From Defluviicoccus sp. (lineage in GTDB: Bacteria > Pseudomonadota > Alphaproteobacteria > MPNO01), in the NCBI GenBank assembly GCA_022826125.1, contig JAJDVM010000128.1, positions 1 to 64,000 on the forward strand: a stretch of DNA of 64,000 nt. Direction: 5' to 3'. The notes below the pieces were generated by a model. It was not told where the DNA came from. It was given only the letters and a program-made list of their open reading frames with translations, and did no database searches. Shown piece after piece: positions 19,776 through 28,537 of the stretch. A program made the translations under genes and the position numbers. Within the stretch, counting starts at the first letter, position 1; each line of letters starts with the position of its first letter.

Positions 19776-22151
19776 TCAACAAGAATGCTGGCGGCGGATG
19801 GCGGCGCGGGCGGCGGCGTCGAGGATGGCGTCGACGTCGATGCGGTAGGCGGCGTGGAGATCGGGGATGTCGCCGGACTGGCCGAAGGTGTCGACGCCCA
19901 GCGGGTAGATGCGGTGCCCGGCGACCGAGCCGAGCCAGGAGAGCGCCGCCGGGTGGCCGTCGAGCACGGTGACGATCGCGGCGTCGGGGGCGAGCCTTCC
20001 CAGCAGCCGTTCGATCGGCGCGGTGCGCCCGGAATCGCCGGCGACCCGGGCCTGGCGGGCGCGGATCCAGCCCTCGTGCAGGCGGTCGGGGGAGGTGATG
20101 GCCAGGAGCCCCACGTCCGGGATGTCCTCGCGCAGCGCGTCGACCGCTTCCTCGGCTTCGGGCGCCATCGCCCCCATATAGGCGACCGCCAGCGGGGAGC
20201 CGTCGCAGGACGGCCCGGCGCGCCAATAGGCGCCGCGGATCGCGCCCTCGCGCCAGTCCTCCTCCGCGCGCCCGGCGGGCTGGGCGATCGCGCGGGTCGA
20301 CAGGCGGAGCGCCACCGAGCCGCCGTCGTCCTCCTGCATGTGCCGGAACCCCCATTCCATGATCCCGGCGAGCTCGTCGACGAAGGCCGGCTCGAAGGCG
20401 GCGAGCCCGGCCTGGCCGAGCGTGATCAGCGGGGTCTCCTGCGACTGGTGCGCGCCGCCCTCGGGCGCCAGCGTGACGCCGGACGGCGTCGCCACCAGCA
20501 TGAACCGCGCGTCCTGGTAGCAGGCGTAGTGCAGCGCATCGAGGCCGCGCCGGATGAACGGGTCGTAGAGCGTGCCGATGGGCAGCAGCCGCTCGCCGAA
20601 CAGCGGCGCGGCGAGCCCGAACGCCGACAGCGTCAGGAACAGGTTGTTCTCCGCGATGCCGAGCTCGACATGCTGGCCGCCGGGTGACATGACCCAGCGG
20701 AGCGGCGACAGCACGTCCTCCTCGGCATAGGTGTCGGCGGCGGCGGCCCGGCTGAAGATGCCCCGCCGGTTGAGCCACGCCCCGAGATTGGTCGAGACCG
20801 CGACGTCCGGCGAGGCGGTGACGATGCGCTCGGCGAGCGGGCCCCCGTCCCGCCCGATCTCGCTCAGGATGCGCCCGAACCCGTCCTGGGTCGAGATCCT
20901 GGCCCGGCCGGGCGGCTCGATGCGCTCTGGCAGCTCGATCCGCGGCGCCGCGTGCCGGCGCGGGAACCCGGCCGCGAACGGCACCCCCGCGAGGAACGCC
21001 TCCAGCTCGTCCGCCGGGATGTCGAGGCCCGCGAAACGGTCCCACTCCTCGCCCGGCGCGACCCCCATCCCGGCGCGGAAGGTCTCCATCTGCTCGGGCG
21101 TCATCAGCCCCGCGTGGTTGTCCTTGTGCCCGGCGAAGGGGAGGCCGTAGCCCTTGGTTGTGTAGCAGATCAGGCAGGTCGGCCGGTCGTCCTCGATGCC
21201 GTGGAAGGCGTCGAGCAGCACGTCGATGTCGTTGCCGGCGAGGTTGGTCATCAGCGCGTGCAGGGCCGGATCGTCGCGGCGCTCCACCAGGGCCCGCGCG
21301 TCCGCCTCGCCGGCGAAATCCCGCGCCAGCCTCTCGCGCCACCCCGCGCCGCCCTTGAAGGTGAGCGCGGAATAGAGCGAGTTCGGGCAGTCGTCGATCC
21401 AGCGCCTCAGCGCTTCCCCGCCCGGCTCGGCGAAGGCGGCCTCCTGCAGCCGGCCGTATTTCAGCGTCAGCACCCGCCACCCGACCGAGCGGAACAGCTC
21501 GTCGATGCGCCCGAACAGCCGGTCGGAGACCACCGAATCGAGGCTCTGGCGGTTGTAGTCGACCACCCACCAGAGGTTCCGCACGTCGTGCTTCCAGCTC
21601 TCCAGCAGGGCCTCGAACACGTTGCCCTCGTCGAGCTCGGCATCGCCCACCAGCGCGATCATCCGCCCCGCATCCCCGCCGATCATCCCCTTGCAGGCCA
21701 GATAGTCCCGGGCGAGCGCCGAGAAGACGGTCTGCGCCGCGCCGAGCCCGACCGAGCCGGTCGAGAAGTCGACGTCGTCGTCGTCCTTGGTTCGCGAGGG
21801 GTAGGACTGGGCGCCGCCGAGGCTGCGGAAGCGCTCCAGCCGCTCGCGGCTCTCGCGGCCGAACAGATACTGGATGGCGTGGAAGACGGGCGCGGCGTGG
21901 GGCTTCACGGCGACCCGGTCCTCGGGCCGCAGCACGTCGAAATAGAGCGCCGTCATCATCGCCGCGATCGAGGAGCAGGACGCCTGGTGCCCGCCCACCT
22001 TGAGCCCGTCGCGCGAGGGGCGGAGGTGGTTGGCGTTGTGGATCGTCCAGGACGCGAGCCACAGCACCTTGCGTTCGAGCGCGGCGAGGATCTCGCGGCG
22101 GCCGGCCGGCGGGCGGTCCGGGTATTCGGCCTCGGCTGGCAGGCTGGACAT
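19776..22151 (-). CDS. Transketolase / homodimeric 2-oxoacid dehydrogenase E1-like protein
   Basis: 791 aa; GHQASCSSIAAMMTALYFDVLRPEDRVAVKPHAAPVFHAIQYL, GDAELDEGNVFEALLESWKHDVRNLWWVVDYNRQSLD, YGLPFAGHKDNHAG. Confidence 0.88.
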   Translation of the reverse strand: MSSLPAEAEYPDRPPAGRREILAALERKVLWLASWTIHNANHLRPSRDGLKVGGHQASCSSIAAMMTALYFDVLRPEDRVAVKPHAAPVFHAIQYLFGRESRERLERFRSLGGAQSYPSRTKDDDDVDFSTGSVGLGAAQTVFSALARDYLACKGMIGGDAGRMIALVGDAELDEGNVFEALLESWKHDVRNLWWVVDYNRQSLDSVVSDRLFGRIDELFRSVGWRVLTLKYGRLQEAAFAEPGGEALRRWIDDCPNSLYSALTFKGGAGWRERLARDFAGEADARALVERRDDPALHALMTNLAGNDIDVLLDAFHGIEDDRPTCLICYTTKGYGLPFAGHKDNHAGLMTPEQMETFRAGMGVAPGEEWDRFAGLDIPADELEAFLAGVPFAAGFPRRHAAPRIELPERIEPPGRARISTQDGFGRILSEIGRDGGPLAERIVTASPDVAVSTNLGAWLNRRGIFSRAAAADTYAEEDVLSPLRWVMSPGGQHVELGIAENNLFLTLSAFGLAAPLFGERLLPIGTLYDPFIRRGLDALHYACYQDARFMLVATPSGVTLAPEGGAHQSQETPLITLGQAGLAAFEPAFVDELAGIMEWGFRHMQEDDGGSVALRLSTRAIAQPAGRAEEDWREGAIRGAYWRAGPSCDGSPLAVAYMGAMAPEAEEAVDALREDIPDVGLLAITSPDRLHEGWIRARQARVAGDSGRTAPIERLLGRLAPDAAIVTVLDGHPAALSWLGSVAGHRIYPLGVDTFGQSGDIPDLHAAYRIDVDAILDAAARAAIRRQHSC

Positions 22152-22282
22152 CGCTCGCTCCCCGGCGGGACGGGATCAGTATAGGCCGAGCCTGCGCGAA
22201 TTATGTTGCGAAGACGGCTTGGAAATGCCCTACTCGCGCAACGAACGGCGGCTCAAGGCACAAGAAAAGACAGATTCTGCCA

Positions 22283-22744
22283 ATGATGGACCTCGACGCG
22301 ATCGACCGCCGGATCCTGACCGAGCTCCAGGCCGACGCGCGGATCTCCAACGCCGCGCTGGCCGAAGCCGTGGGGCTCTCCCCCTCCCCCTGCCTGCGCC
22401 GGGTGCGCGCGCTGGAGGCCGCCGGGGTGATCCGGCGCTACGCCGCGCTGCTCGAGCCCGCCGAGGTCGGGCTGCCGATCTCGGTCTTCGTGCAGGTGAC
22501 GCTGGAGCGCCAGATCGACCGGGCGCTGGAGACCTTCGAGACCGCGATCCAGGACCGGCCAGAGGTGATGGAGTGCTACCTGATGACCGGCGACGCGGAC
22601 TACCTGCTCCGCGTGGTGGTCTCCGACCTCACGGCCTACGAGCGTTTCCTGAAGGAGCACCTGACCAGGGTAAGCGGCGTCGCCAGCATCAAGTCGAGCT
22701 TCGCGCTGAATCAGGTGAAGTACTCGACGGCGCTGCCGTTGTAG
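22283..22744 (+). CDS. Lrp/AsnC family transcriptional regulator
   Basis: 153 aa; LDAIDRRILTELQADARISNAALAEAVGLSPSPCLRRVRALEAAGVIRRYAALL. Confidence 0.95.
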   Translation: MMDLDAIDRRILTELQADARISNAALAEAVGLSPSPCLRRVRALEAAGVIRRYAALLEPAEVGLPISVFVQVTLERQIDRALETFETAIQDRPEVMECYLMTGDADYLLRVVVSDLTAYERFLKEHLTRVSGVASIKSSFALNQVKYSTALPL

Positions 22745-22748
22745 GGGG
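22661..22748 (+). repeat. Direct repeat copy 1 (3' end of intact Lrp gene)
   Basis: ctgaccagggtaagcggcgtcgcc...gaatcaggtgaagtactcgacggcgctgccgttgtaggggg; about 78/88 identical by hand to 24775-24862. Confidence 0.9.
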
Positions 22749-22831
22749 GGTGAGCGGCGCGCGGCTTCCTTCCTCCCTCCTGGCCTGGCTTGGCGCAGGT
22801 CGGGGCACAGACGAGGCAAGCACTGGTAGTC

Positions 22832-23413
22832 TTACATCTGCGGCGGCTCAATTAGCGAACTCACATCCCGCCAAAACTTGTCGAAGGACGGTGCAGACCG
22901 GGCCGCATCCAGATCGAAGGTGGCGGAAAACGATGCTTGGTGGATCGTTGCGCGGTACGGCCCTCCGGCTTGCATCCTGGCGCTCAGCCAGCCTTTCGCG
23001 TCCCTGACCGCCTCGGGATCGTCGGGCGGTTCGATCACCTCGCCGATCCCGAGCGATGCGGCGGCGGCGAGAAACCAGGCCTCGTATTCCATCTTCGCCA
23101 GCACCACACGGATATCCCGATCCCGCCGCGCCGCAAGGGCACGTTCCAAGAGTTGCGACGCCAGTTCCGCCGGACAGTCGCCGTTCGCGTCCAGCAGGAT
23201 CAGAATACACCCCTCCGCTCGCGCCTCGCGCGCGGCGAGCGCGATAGCGCGCTCGAGCTCGCCCTCCTGCACGACCCTATTGCGCGACACGCGGATCGGC
23301 CGGGGCAGGTCGAGCACGGTCTCTGGCGAGACCTGTTGCGCGATGCGCCGAAGCAGGATCGGAAGGGCCTCCACCTCGCCGTGGCCCTCGACGATTGTCG
23401 CGATTCTTCTCAT
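22832..23413 (-). CDS. DUF4276 family protein (TOPRIM-like)
   Basis: 193 aa; MRRIATIVEGHGEVEALPILLRRIA...CILILLDANGDCPAELASQLLERA...VVLAKMEYEAWFLAAAASL; overlaps upstream AAA gene by 4 bp. Confidence 0.8.
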   Translation of the reverse strand: MRRIATIVEGHGEVEALPILLRRIAQQVSPETVLDLPRPIRVSRNRVVQEGELERAIALAAREARAEGCILILLDANGDCPAELASQLLERALAARRDRDIRVVLAKMEYEAWFLAAAASLGIGEVIEPPDDPEAVRDAKGWLSARMQAGGPYRATIHQASFSATFDLDAARSAPSFDKFWRDVSSLIEPPQM

Positions 23414-24624
23414 TTATCGCGGCTGGGTCCGAACAGATTGATTTGCCTCGAATCCAACCGAGAGGCGGCGGGGTCCGGGTCTAGCTTGTTCAATCGGAGC
23501 AATTCCCCGGCCGTATACAGACGCTCCCTGAGAAGCGAGCGTCCGACTTCGTCAAGACGGCCCATCCGGGTTTCACCGTGTTCCAAAACAACGGCGATGA
23601 TCGAGTCAGCGGAAATCTCTTTGTCGTCCAGCAGATCGGGGCTGTGGCTGGTGACAAGAACCTGTGCCTGCTCCGCTGCGTCTCGGATGCTGTCGACGAG
23701 AACGCCGGCGGCGGCGGGATGGAGCGCGATCTCCGGCTCTTCAATACCGACAAGACGCGGGTCCGCACCATCCATCGCAAACCCTTGGAAGAGCGCCGCC
23801 AGCACCCCGAGAGCGCGCAAGGTGCCATCTGACATATTTGTTGCGGGAAAACGCCAGGGATCTTTTGCCCCGCGGACTTCCTGACGAAACACCAAGGTTT
23901 CCCTAGGTCCGATCGTGCGTCGGTCGACACCGGCTACGCCCGGTACGACCTTGCCGAGATATGTCTCGATGCGTTGCTTGTGTTCGGGCGAATGCCCGGC
24001 GAGGTTGGCAAGGACGCTTGCCACGTTGCTGCCGTCGCGTTTCAGAAGGATGCCGGGATCGGGTAGTTGAAGGTCCCTGATCGCGTCCGGGTTGAGGTTG
24101 TAGAACCCGGTCGTCGAAAGAGATTCGTACACGGCACGAAAGGGGTCGAGCCCGGAAACGGTGACGAGATACAGCCGGTCCGCGGCCGCGACGGGCGGGG
24201 GAGAAATCGTGCTCCTTCGAACCCGGCCCGTTTCCACCCTGTAATAGTGGGATTCCTCGCCGTCCGGACGCACGACGAGGCACTCCTCGCTTTGGACCTC
24301 GTACCCCATTTTCGGTTTCGCGGCGACCGTGAACGAGTAGTGGCCGTGCCAATCCGCGAGATTGAATTCGAGCCGGATTCCGAAGTGGGTCGGATGACCG
24401 CCCGAGCGTCGGCGAACCTCGCCGATTCCGCCCCGGTCGCGCAAAGCGTGATCCATGGAATAGCCGAGCGAATCGGCGACGAAGCGCAGCGCATCGAGGA
24501 AGTTGCTCTTGCCCGATCCGTTCGGCCCGACGAAGAACGAGAGCTGCGCCGGCCGGATATCGCAGGCGCCGATACTCTTATAGTTTCGCAATGCGATCCG
24601 CGTCAGCAGGCGGCGGTCGGTCAT
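23410..24624 (-). CDS. RecF/SMC-like AAA family ATPase
   Basis: 404 aa; Walker A FFVGPNGSGKSNFLDAL, signature-like MSDGTLRALGVLAALFQG, Walker B LVGIEEPEIALHP, VTSHSPDLLD. Confidence 0.9.
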   Translation of the reverse strand: MTDRRLLTRIALRNYKSIGACDIRPAQLSFFVGPNGSGKSNFLDALRFVADSLGYSMDHALRDRGGIGEVRRRSGGHPTHFGIRLEFNLADWHGHYSFTVAAKPKMGYEVQSEECLVVRPDGEESHYYRVETGRVRRSTISPPPVAAADRLYLVTVSGLDPFRAVYESLSTTGFYNLNPDAIRDLQLPDPGILLKRDGSNVASVLANLAGHSPEHKQRIETYLGKVVPGVAGVDRRTIGPRETLVFRQEVRGAKDPWRFPATNMSDGTLRALGVLAALFQGFAMDGADPRLVGIEEPEIALHPAAAGVLVDSIRDAAEQAQVLVTSHSPDLLDDKEISADSIIAVVLEHGETRMGRLDEVGRSLLRERLYTAGELLRLNKLDPDPAASRLDSRQINLFGPSRDK

Positions 24625-24736
24625 CCTCCTCGCTCCGACGGTCCATGGATGCCAGCCGACGAGCCGGGCCGGTGCGGGTTCCAGTATGGCCTTTCCCCTG
24701 CTTTGGGGCCAATTCGTTCGAAGACGTTCCGAGACG

Positions 24737-24862
24737 GACGCGGATTACCTTCCATGCGTCGCGGTCCGGAAGACCTGACCCGGGTGAGCGGGGTCGCCAA
24801 CATGAAGTCGAGGTTTGCGCTGAATCAAGTGAAGTACTCGACGGCGCTGCAGTTGCAGGGGG
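24737..24862 (+). pseudogene. Degraded remnant of Lrp/AsnC C-terminus (direct repeat copy 2 at 24775-24862)
   Basis: Reads LTRVSGVANMKSRFALNQVKYSTAL, matching LTRVSGVASIKSSFALNQVKYSTAL of the Lrp gene; upstream DADYL-like stretch in another frame, no HTH, no stop at the equivalent position. Confidence 0.8.
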
Positions 24863-24947
24863 TGTGGGGGAGAGCCAGGCGCGGCAACCGCGAACGAGCG
24901 AACGGCGGCTTATTTTCTGCCGACGGCCGGCAGCGAAGCCACCGGAG

Positions 24948-25679
24948 TCAGTCGCGTTTTTCTGGGAGGCGGGGCAGCAGGGTACGGACATGGTCGAGCA
25001 GCAGCCGGTACATGCTCTGCTCGCGGACGCTCATGCCCCGCACCTTCTCGGAATAGTGCCGCTCCGCCTGCTTGAGGACCGACCGGGAGGTCAGCGTCGT
25101 GCGGTCCCGGAACAGCTCGTCGCCCCATTTGGCTTCGAAAAGTATCGTCGTGACACCCATCCGGAGCCGTTCCTCGTATTCCCCTTCGTTGTTCGGCTCG
25201 CCCAGGCCGAGGCTCGATACCCACGTCACGCAAATGTGCAGGGCGCCGACCCCGTCGATCGACTTCAGCGCCCGGGCCGCCGCATAGGAGGTGCGCCGGT
25301 CGCAGGAAACAGTCCCGCCGGATACATGGCGCCGGATCTCTTTTTCGAGCTCCTTGAAAGACACGATCTCATACCCCGCGTCCTGCAGGATGTGGCTCAT
25401 CCCCTGGTGCAGGAACACGTCAAGTTCGGAGCCGATGCCGCTGCCGTCCACGTGAAGAAACAGCCGGCCCTTGTCCTCGAAACCCTCTCCGCTGAGGATT
25501 TTCTTCAGATCCCTCTCGGTCCTCGCGAGACCGTCGAACACTTCCGCGATCGCCTCCTGCACGCTCTTCTCGGCGTGCTTGGGATGAGGAACGACATGTT
25601 CGGTGATCGTCTCGCAGCCAGCGCCAAGGAAAAGGGCTGCCGACAGACACAAGGCCAAGAGCCGACGATTCCGTTTCAC
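24948..25679 (-). CDS. Putative lipoprotein of unknown function
   Basis: MKRNRRLLALCLSAALFLGAGC lipobox from GTG start at 25679 within ORF 24948..25799. Confidence 0.6.
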   Translation of the reverse strand: MKRNRRLLALCLSAALFLGAGCETITEHVVPHPKHAEKSVQEAIAEVFDGLARTERDLKKILSGEGFEDKGRLFLHVDGSGIGSELDVFLHQGMSHILQDAGYEIVSFKELEKEIRRHVSGGTVSCDRRTSYAAARALKSIDGVGALHICVTWVSSLGLGEPNNEGEYEERLRMGVTTILFEAKWGDELFRDRTTLTSRSVLKQAERHYSEKVRGMSVREQSMYRLLLDHVRTLLPRLPEKRD

Positions 25680-26061
25680 GAGTGTACCCGATGGAACGAT
25701 ACGGGGTCGTGCGGGCCGCCGGCCGCGCCGGAAGTCGTTTCCGAAATACCCGCTCACGGTTTTCGCCCCGGCGGACGATTCGACGACCGCGATCTCCATG
25801 CCGCTACCTCCGATACACGTCCGGGATCGAGGTCCCGCCGATCCGTCCGTGCCATGTGCGTGCCCGCCTCATTTAATACTTTTTTCGACCGGCACGATCA
25901 CGGCCAGTTGTCGCCCGAGAGGTCTCCACTTGAGCAACCGGGCACATCGGAAATGCTGTAGCGGCCAGGAACCGGAATGGACAATGCCGTGTCGGATAGA
26001 ATCCATGCCGGCGCGGCATGGCGCGCCGCGCCGGATCGTGCGCGAACGTCCGCGTTTCCCC

Positions 26062-26787
26062 CTACCCCGGCAGATACGCCGCGAACTCCTTCTCCACCGC
26101 CTTCGGGTCGGCGGCGAGGCCCTGGCTGACGCCTTCGGCCATGACGCCGGGGTAGATGTCCTCCTCGCCCGCCTCGACGGCGTCGAGGGCGGCGTTGGCG
26201 ACGTCCTCGGGCTTTTCCAGCGGCGGCGGGTTCATGTCGCCCATGCGGGTGTCGATCGCGCCCGGCATGACGGCGACCGTCAGCGTGCCCTGGGCCGCCA
26301 GCTCGGCGCGCACGCCCTGGGTGAGCGACAGCGCCGCGGCCTTGGACGCGCAGTAGGTGCCGATCATGGGCAGGTTCACCCGGCTGAGCAGCGACAGCAT
26401 GTTGACGATGGCGCCGCCGCCGTTGTCGGCCAGCACCGGGCCGAACCGGCGGCACATCTCCATGGTGCCGAAATAGTTGACCTCCATCTCGTCGCGCGCG
26501 TTCCGCAGGGCGTCGTCGTCGGAGATCGGTCGGTTGCGGTTCACGCCCGCGTTGTTCACCAGCAGGGTGACGTCGCCGCATTCGGCCGCCGCCGCCGCGA
26601 CCGCCGCATGGTCGGTCACGTCGAGCGCGAGCGGTTGCACGCGGCCGTCGGGCGCTTCGTATTCCTCCGTCGAACGCATGGCGGCGTAGACCTTCGCCGC
26701 GCCCCGGTCGAGCAGGGCCCGGACGAAGGCTTCGCCCACCCCGCGGTTGGCGCCGGTGACCAGCGCCACGCTGTCTTTCACGTTCAT
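26062..26787 (-). CDS. SDR oxidoreductase (alternative independent start inside the fused ORF)
   Basis: ATG at 26787 preceded by ggagagagg-ctgagc on the minus strand. Confidence 0.6.
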   Translation of the reverse strand: MNVKDSVALVTGANRGVGEAFVRALLDRGAAKVYAAMRSTEEYEAPDGRVQPLALDVTDHAAVAAAAAECGDVTLLVNNAGVNRNRPISDDDALRNARDEMEVNYFGTMEMCRRFGPVLADNGGGAIVNMLSLLSRVNLPMIGTYCASKAAALSLTQGVRAELAAQGTLTVAVMPGAIDTRMGDMNPPPLEKPEDVANAALDAVEAGEEDIYPGVMAEGVSQGLAADPKAVEKEFAAYLPG

Positions 26788-27642
26788 GCTCAGCCTCTCT
26801 CCCAGTTCGTTGTCCGCGGTCCGGGCGACCCAGCCCGGATCTACGTCGGGCAAAGGAATCGCATTCAGGAGCCGGCGGGTATAGGGGTGTTTGGGCGCCG
26901 CGAAGATCGCCGCGCAATCGCCCTGCTCCACCGCCCGGCCGTTCAGCATCACCACGACCCGGTCGCACACCGTCCGCACGACGGACAGATCGTGGCTGAT
27001 GAACAGGAGCGCAAGGCCGAGGTCGCGGCGCAACTCCTCGAGCAGCGCCAGGATCTGGGCCTGGCTCGACACGTCGAGCCCGGAGACGATCTCGTCGGCG
27101 ACCACCAGCCGGGGCTTCAGCGCGACGGCGCGCGCGATGCCGACGCGCTGGCGCTCGCCGCCCGACAGCTCGTGGGGGTACCGGTCGCCGTGCGCCGGGC
27201 GCAGCGCGACCCGCTCCAGCAGGGCGTCGACCTGTTTGCGCGCCGCCGCTCCGGTCGCCGCGCGGCCGTGGAGGCGCAGCGGCTGGGCGACGATATCGGC
27301 CACCCGGCGGCGCGGGTTGAGCGAGGATTGCGGGTCCTGGAAGATCATCTGGAACCGCGCCCTCAGCGGGCGCAGCCGGTCCTCCTCCAGGCCGACGATG
27401 TCCTGCCCCTCGAACAGCAGCCGGCCGGCGGTCGGCCTGTAAAGCCGGACGAGGGTCCGGCCGAGGCTGGTCTTGCCCGAGCCGCTCTCGCCCACGACGC
27501 CCAGCGTGTCGCCCGGTGCCAGCGCGAGGTCGATGTCGCGCAGGATGTCGACCGGCGGGGCCGGGCCGAAAGGCGGCTTGCGGCCGTAGTCGGGCAAGGA
27601 GAGGCACAGCCCCTCCGCTTCCAGCAAGGCGGGCTCAGGCAC
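26062..27642 (-). CDS. Continuous ORF: oligopeptide ABC transporter ATPase (OppF/DppF-like) running in frame into an SDR
   Basis: 526 aa; VVGESGSGKTSLGRTLVRLYRP, LSGGERQRVGIARAVALKPRLVVADEIVSGLD, then MNVKDSVALVTGANRGVGEAFVRAL...YCASKAAALS. Confidence 0.8.
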   Translation of the reverse strand: MPEPALLEAEGLCLSLPDYGRKPPFGPAPPVDILRDIDLALAPGDTLGVVGESGSGKTSLGRTLVRLYRPTAGRLLFEGQDIVGLEEDRLRPLRARFQMIFQDPQSSLNPRRRVADIVAQPLRLHGRAATGAAARKQVDALLERVALRPAHGDRYPHELSGGERQRVGIARAVALKPRLVVADEIVSGLDVSSQAQILALLEELRRDLGLALLFISHDLSVVRTVCDRVVVMLNGRAVEQGDCAAIFAAPKHPYTRRLLNAIPLPDVDPGWVARTADNELGERLSMNVKDSVALVTGANRGVGEAFVRALLDRGAAKVYAAMRSTEEYEAPDGRVQPLALDVTDHAAVAAAAAECGDVTLLVNNAGVNRNRPISDDDALRNARDEMEVNYFGTMEMCRRFGPVLADNGGGAIVNMLSLLSRVNLPMIGTYCASKAAALSLTQGVRAELAAQGTLTVAVMPGAIDTRMGDMNPPPLEKPEDVANAALDAVEAGEEDIYPGVMAEGVSQGLAADPKAVEKEFAAYLPG

Positions 27643-28537
27643 CGGCCCGCCCTCCCCCGGCGTGTGCGGCGTCCCAGGCGAGCGCTTCCGCGTTGAGCCG
27701 GGCGGACAGCGATTCGGGCACCGGCCGCAGCACGTCGCCGGGCCGGTCGTGGCGCGGCGTCGCGGCCATCAGCGCGCGCGTGTAGTCATGCTCCGGCGCC
27801 TCGACGATCCGGCGCGTCTCGCCGGCTTCGAGCACCCGTCCGGCATGGAGCACCGTCACCCGGTCGCAGATCTTGGCGACCACGCCCAGATCGTGGGTGA
27901 CGAACAGGATCGATGCGCCTTCCTGCGCCTGCATTTCCTTGATCAGCGCGAGGACCTGGCGCTGCACCGTGACGTCGAGCGCGGTGGTCGGCTCGTCGGC
28001 GACGATCAGCTTGGGCCGGCAGGCGAAGGCGATGGCGATCAGCACGCGCTGGCGCATGCCGCCGCTCAGCTCGTGCGGATACTGGCGCAGCACCCGTTCC
28101 GGCACGCGGATACGGACGTCGTTCAGCAGCTCGAGCGCGCGTTGGCGGGCGGCGGCCCGGCCCATCCCCAGATGCAGGCGCAGCACGTCGGCGATCTGGC
28201 CGCCGATCCGGGCGGCGGGGTTGAGCGACGTCATCGGGTCCTGCGGGATCAGGCCGAGGCCCCGGCCCATCAGGCGGCGCCGCTCACGCTCCGGCAGGCG
28301 GGTGATGTCCCTTCCGTCGAATGTCACCGAACCGCCTGTGATCCGGGCGCGGGACGGCTGGATCCCCAGAACGGCCTTGCCGATCATCGTCTTGCCGGCG
28401 CCGGACTCGCCGACCAGCCCGTGAACCTCGCCGGGGGCGATGTCGAGCGATACACCGCGCAGGATCGGCGCGCGCCGGCTCCCCTCGCCGATCGCCAGAT
28501 GCAGGTCGCGGACCGAGAGGATCGGCGTGGCGGTCAT
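27635..28537 (-). CDS. Oligopeptide ABC transporter ATPase (OppD/DppD-like)
   Basis: LVGESGAGKTMIGKAVLGIQPSR...LSGGMRQRVLIAIAFACRPKLIVADEPTTALD; start MTATP. Confidence 0.93.
   Translation of the reverse strand: MTATPILSVRDLHLAIGEGSRRAPILRGVSLDIAPGEVHGLVGESGAGKTMIGKAVLGIQPSRARITGGSVTFDGRDITRLPERERRRLMGRGLGLIPQDPMTSLNPAARIGGQIADVLRLHLGMGRAAARQRALELLNDVRIRVPERVLRQYPHELSGGMRQRVLIAIAFACRPKLIVADEPTTALDVTVQRQVLALIKEMQAQEGASILFVTHDLGVVAKICDRVTVLHAGRVLEAGETRRIVEAPEHDYTRALMAATPRHDRPGDVLRPVPESLSARLNAEALAWDAAHAGGGRAGA

Noticed and set aside
22832-24624. Assignment of the AAA/DUF4276 pair to PARIS, Gabija or OLD
   Set aside because: The ATPase lacks a fused TOPRIM (unlike GajA/OLD), there is no UvrD-like GajB, and the partner looks like DUF4276, not AriB DUF4435.
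22200-24911. Shared cgaacggcggct near 22243 and 24897 as further evidence of a larger duplication
   Set aside because: The match is about 12 nt and could be chance; it does not extend convincingly.
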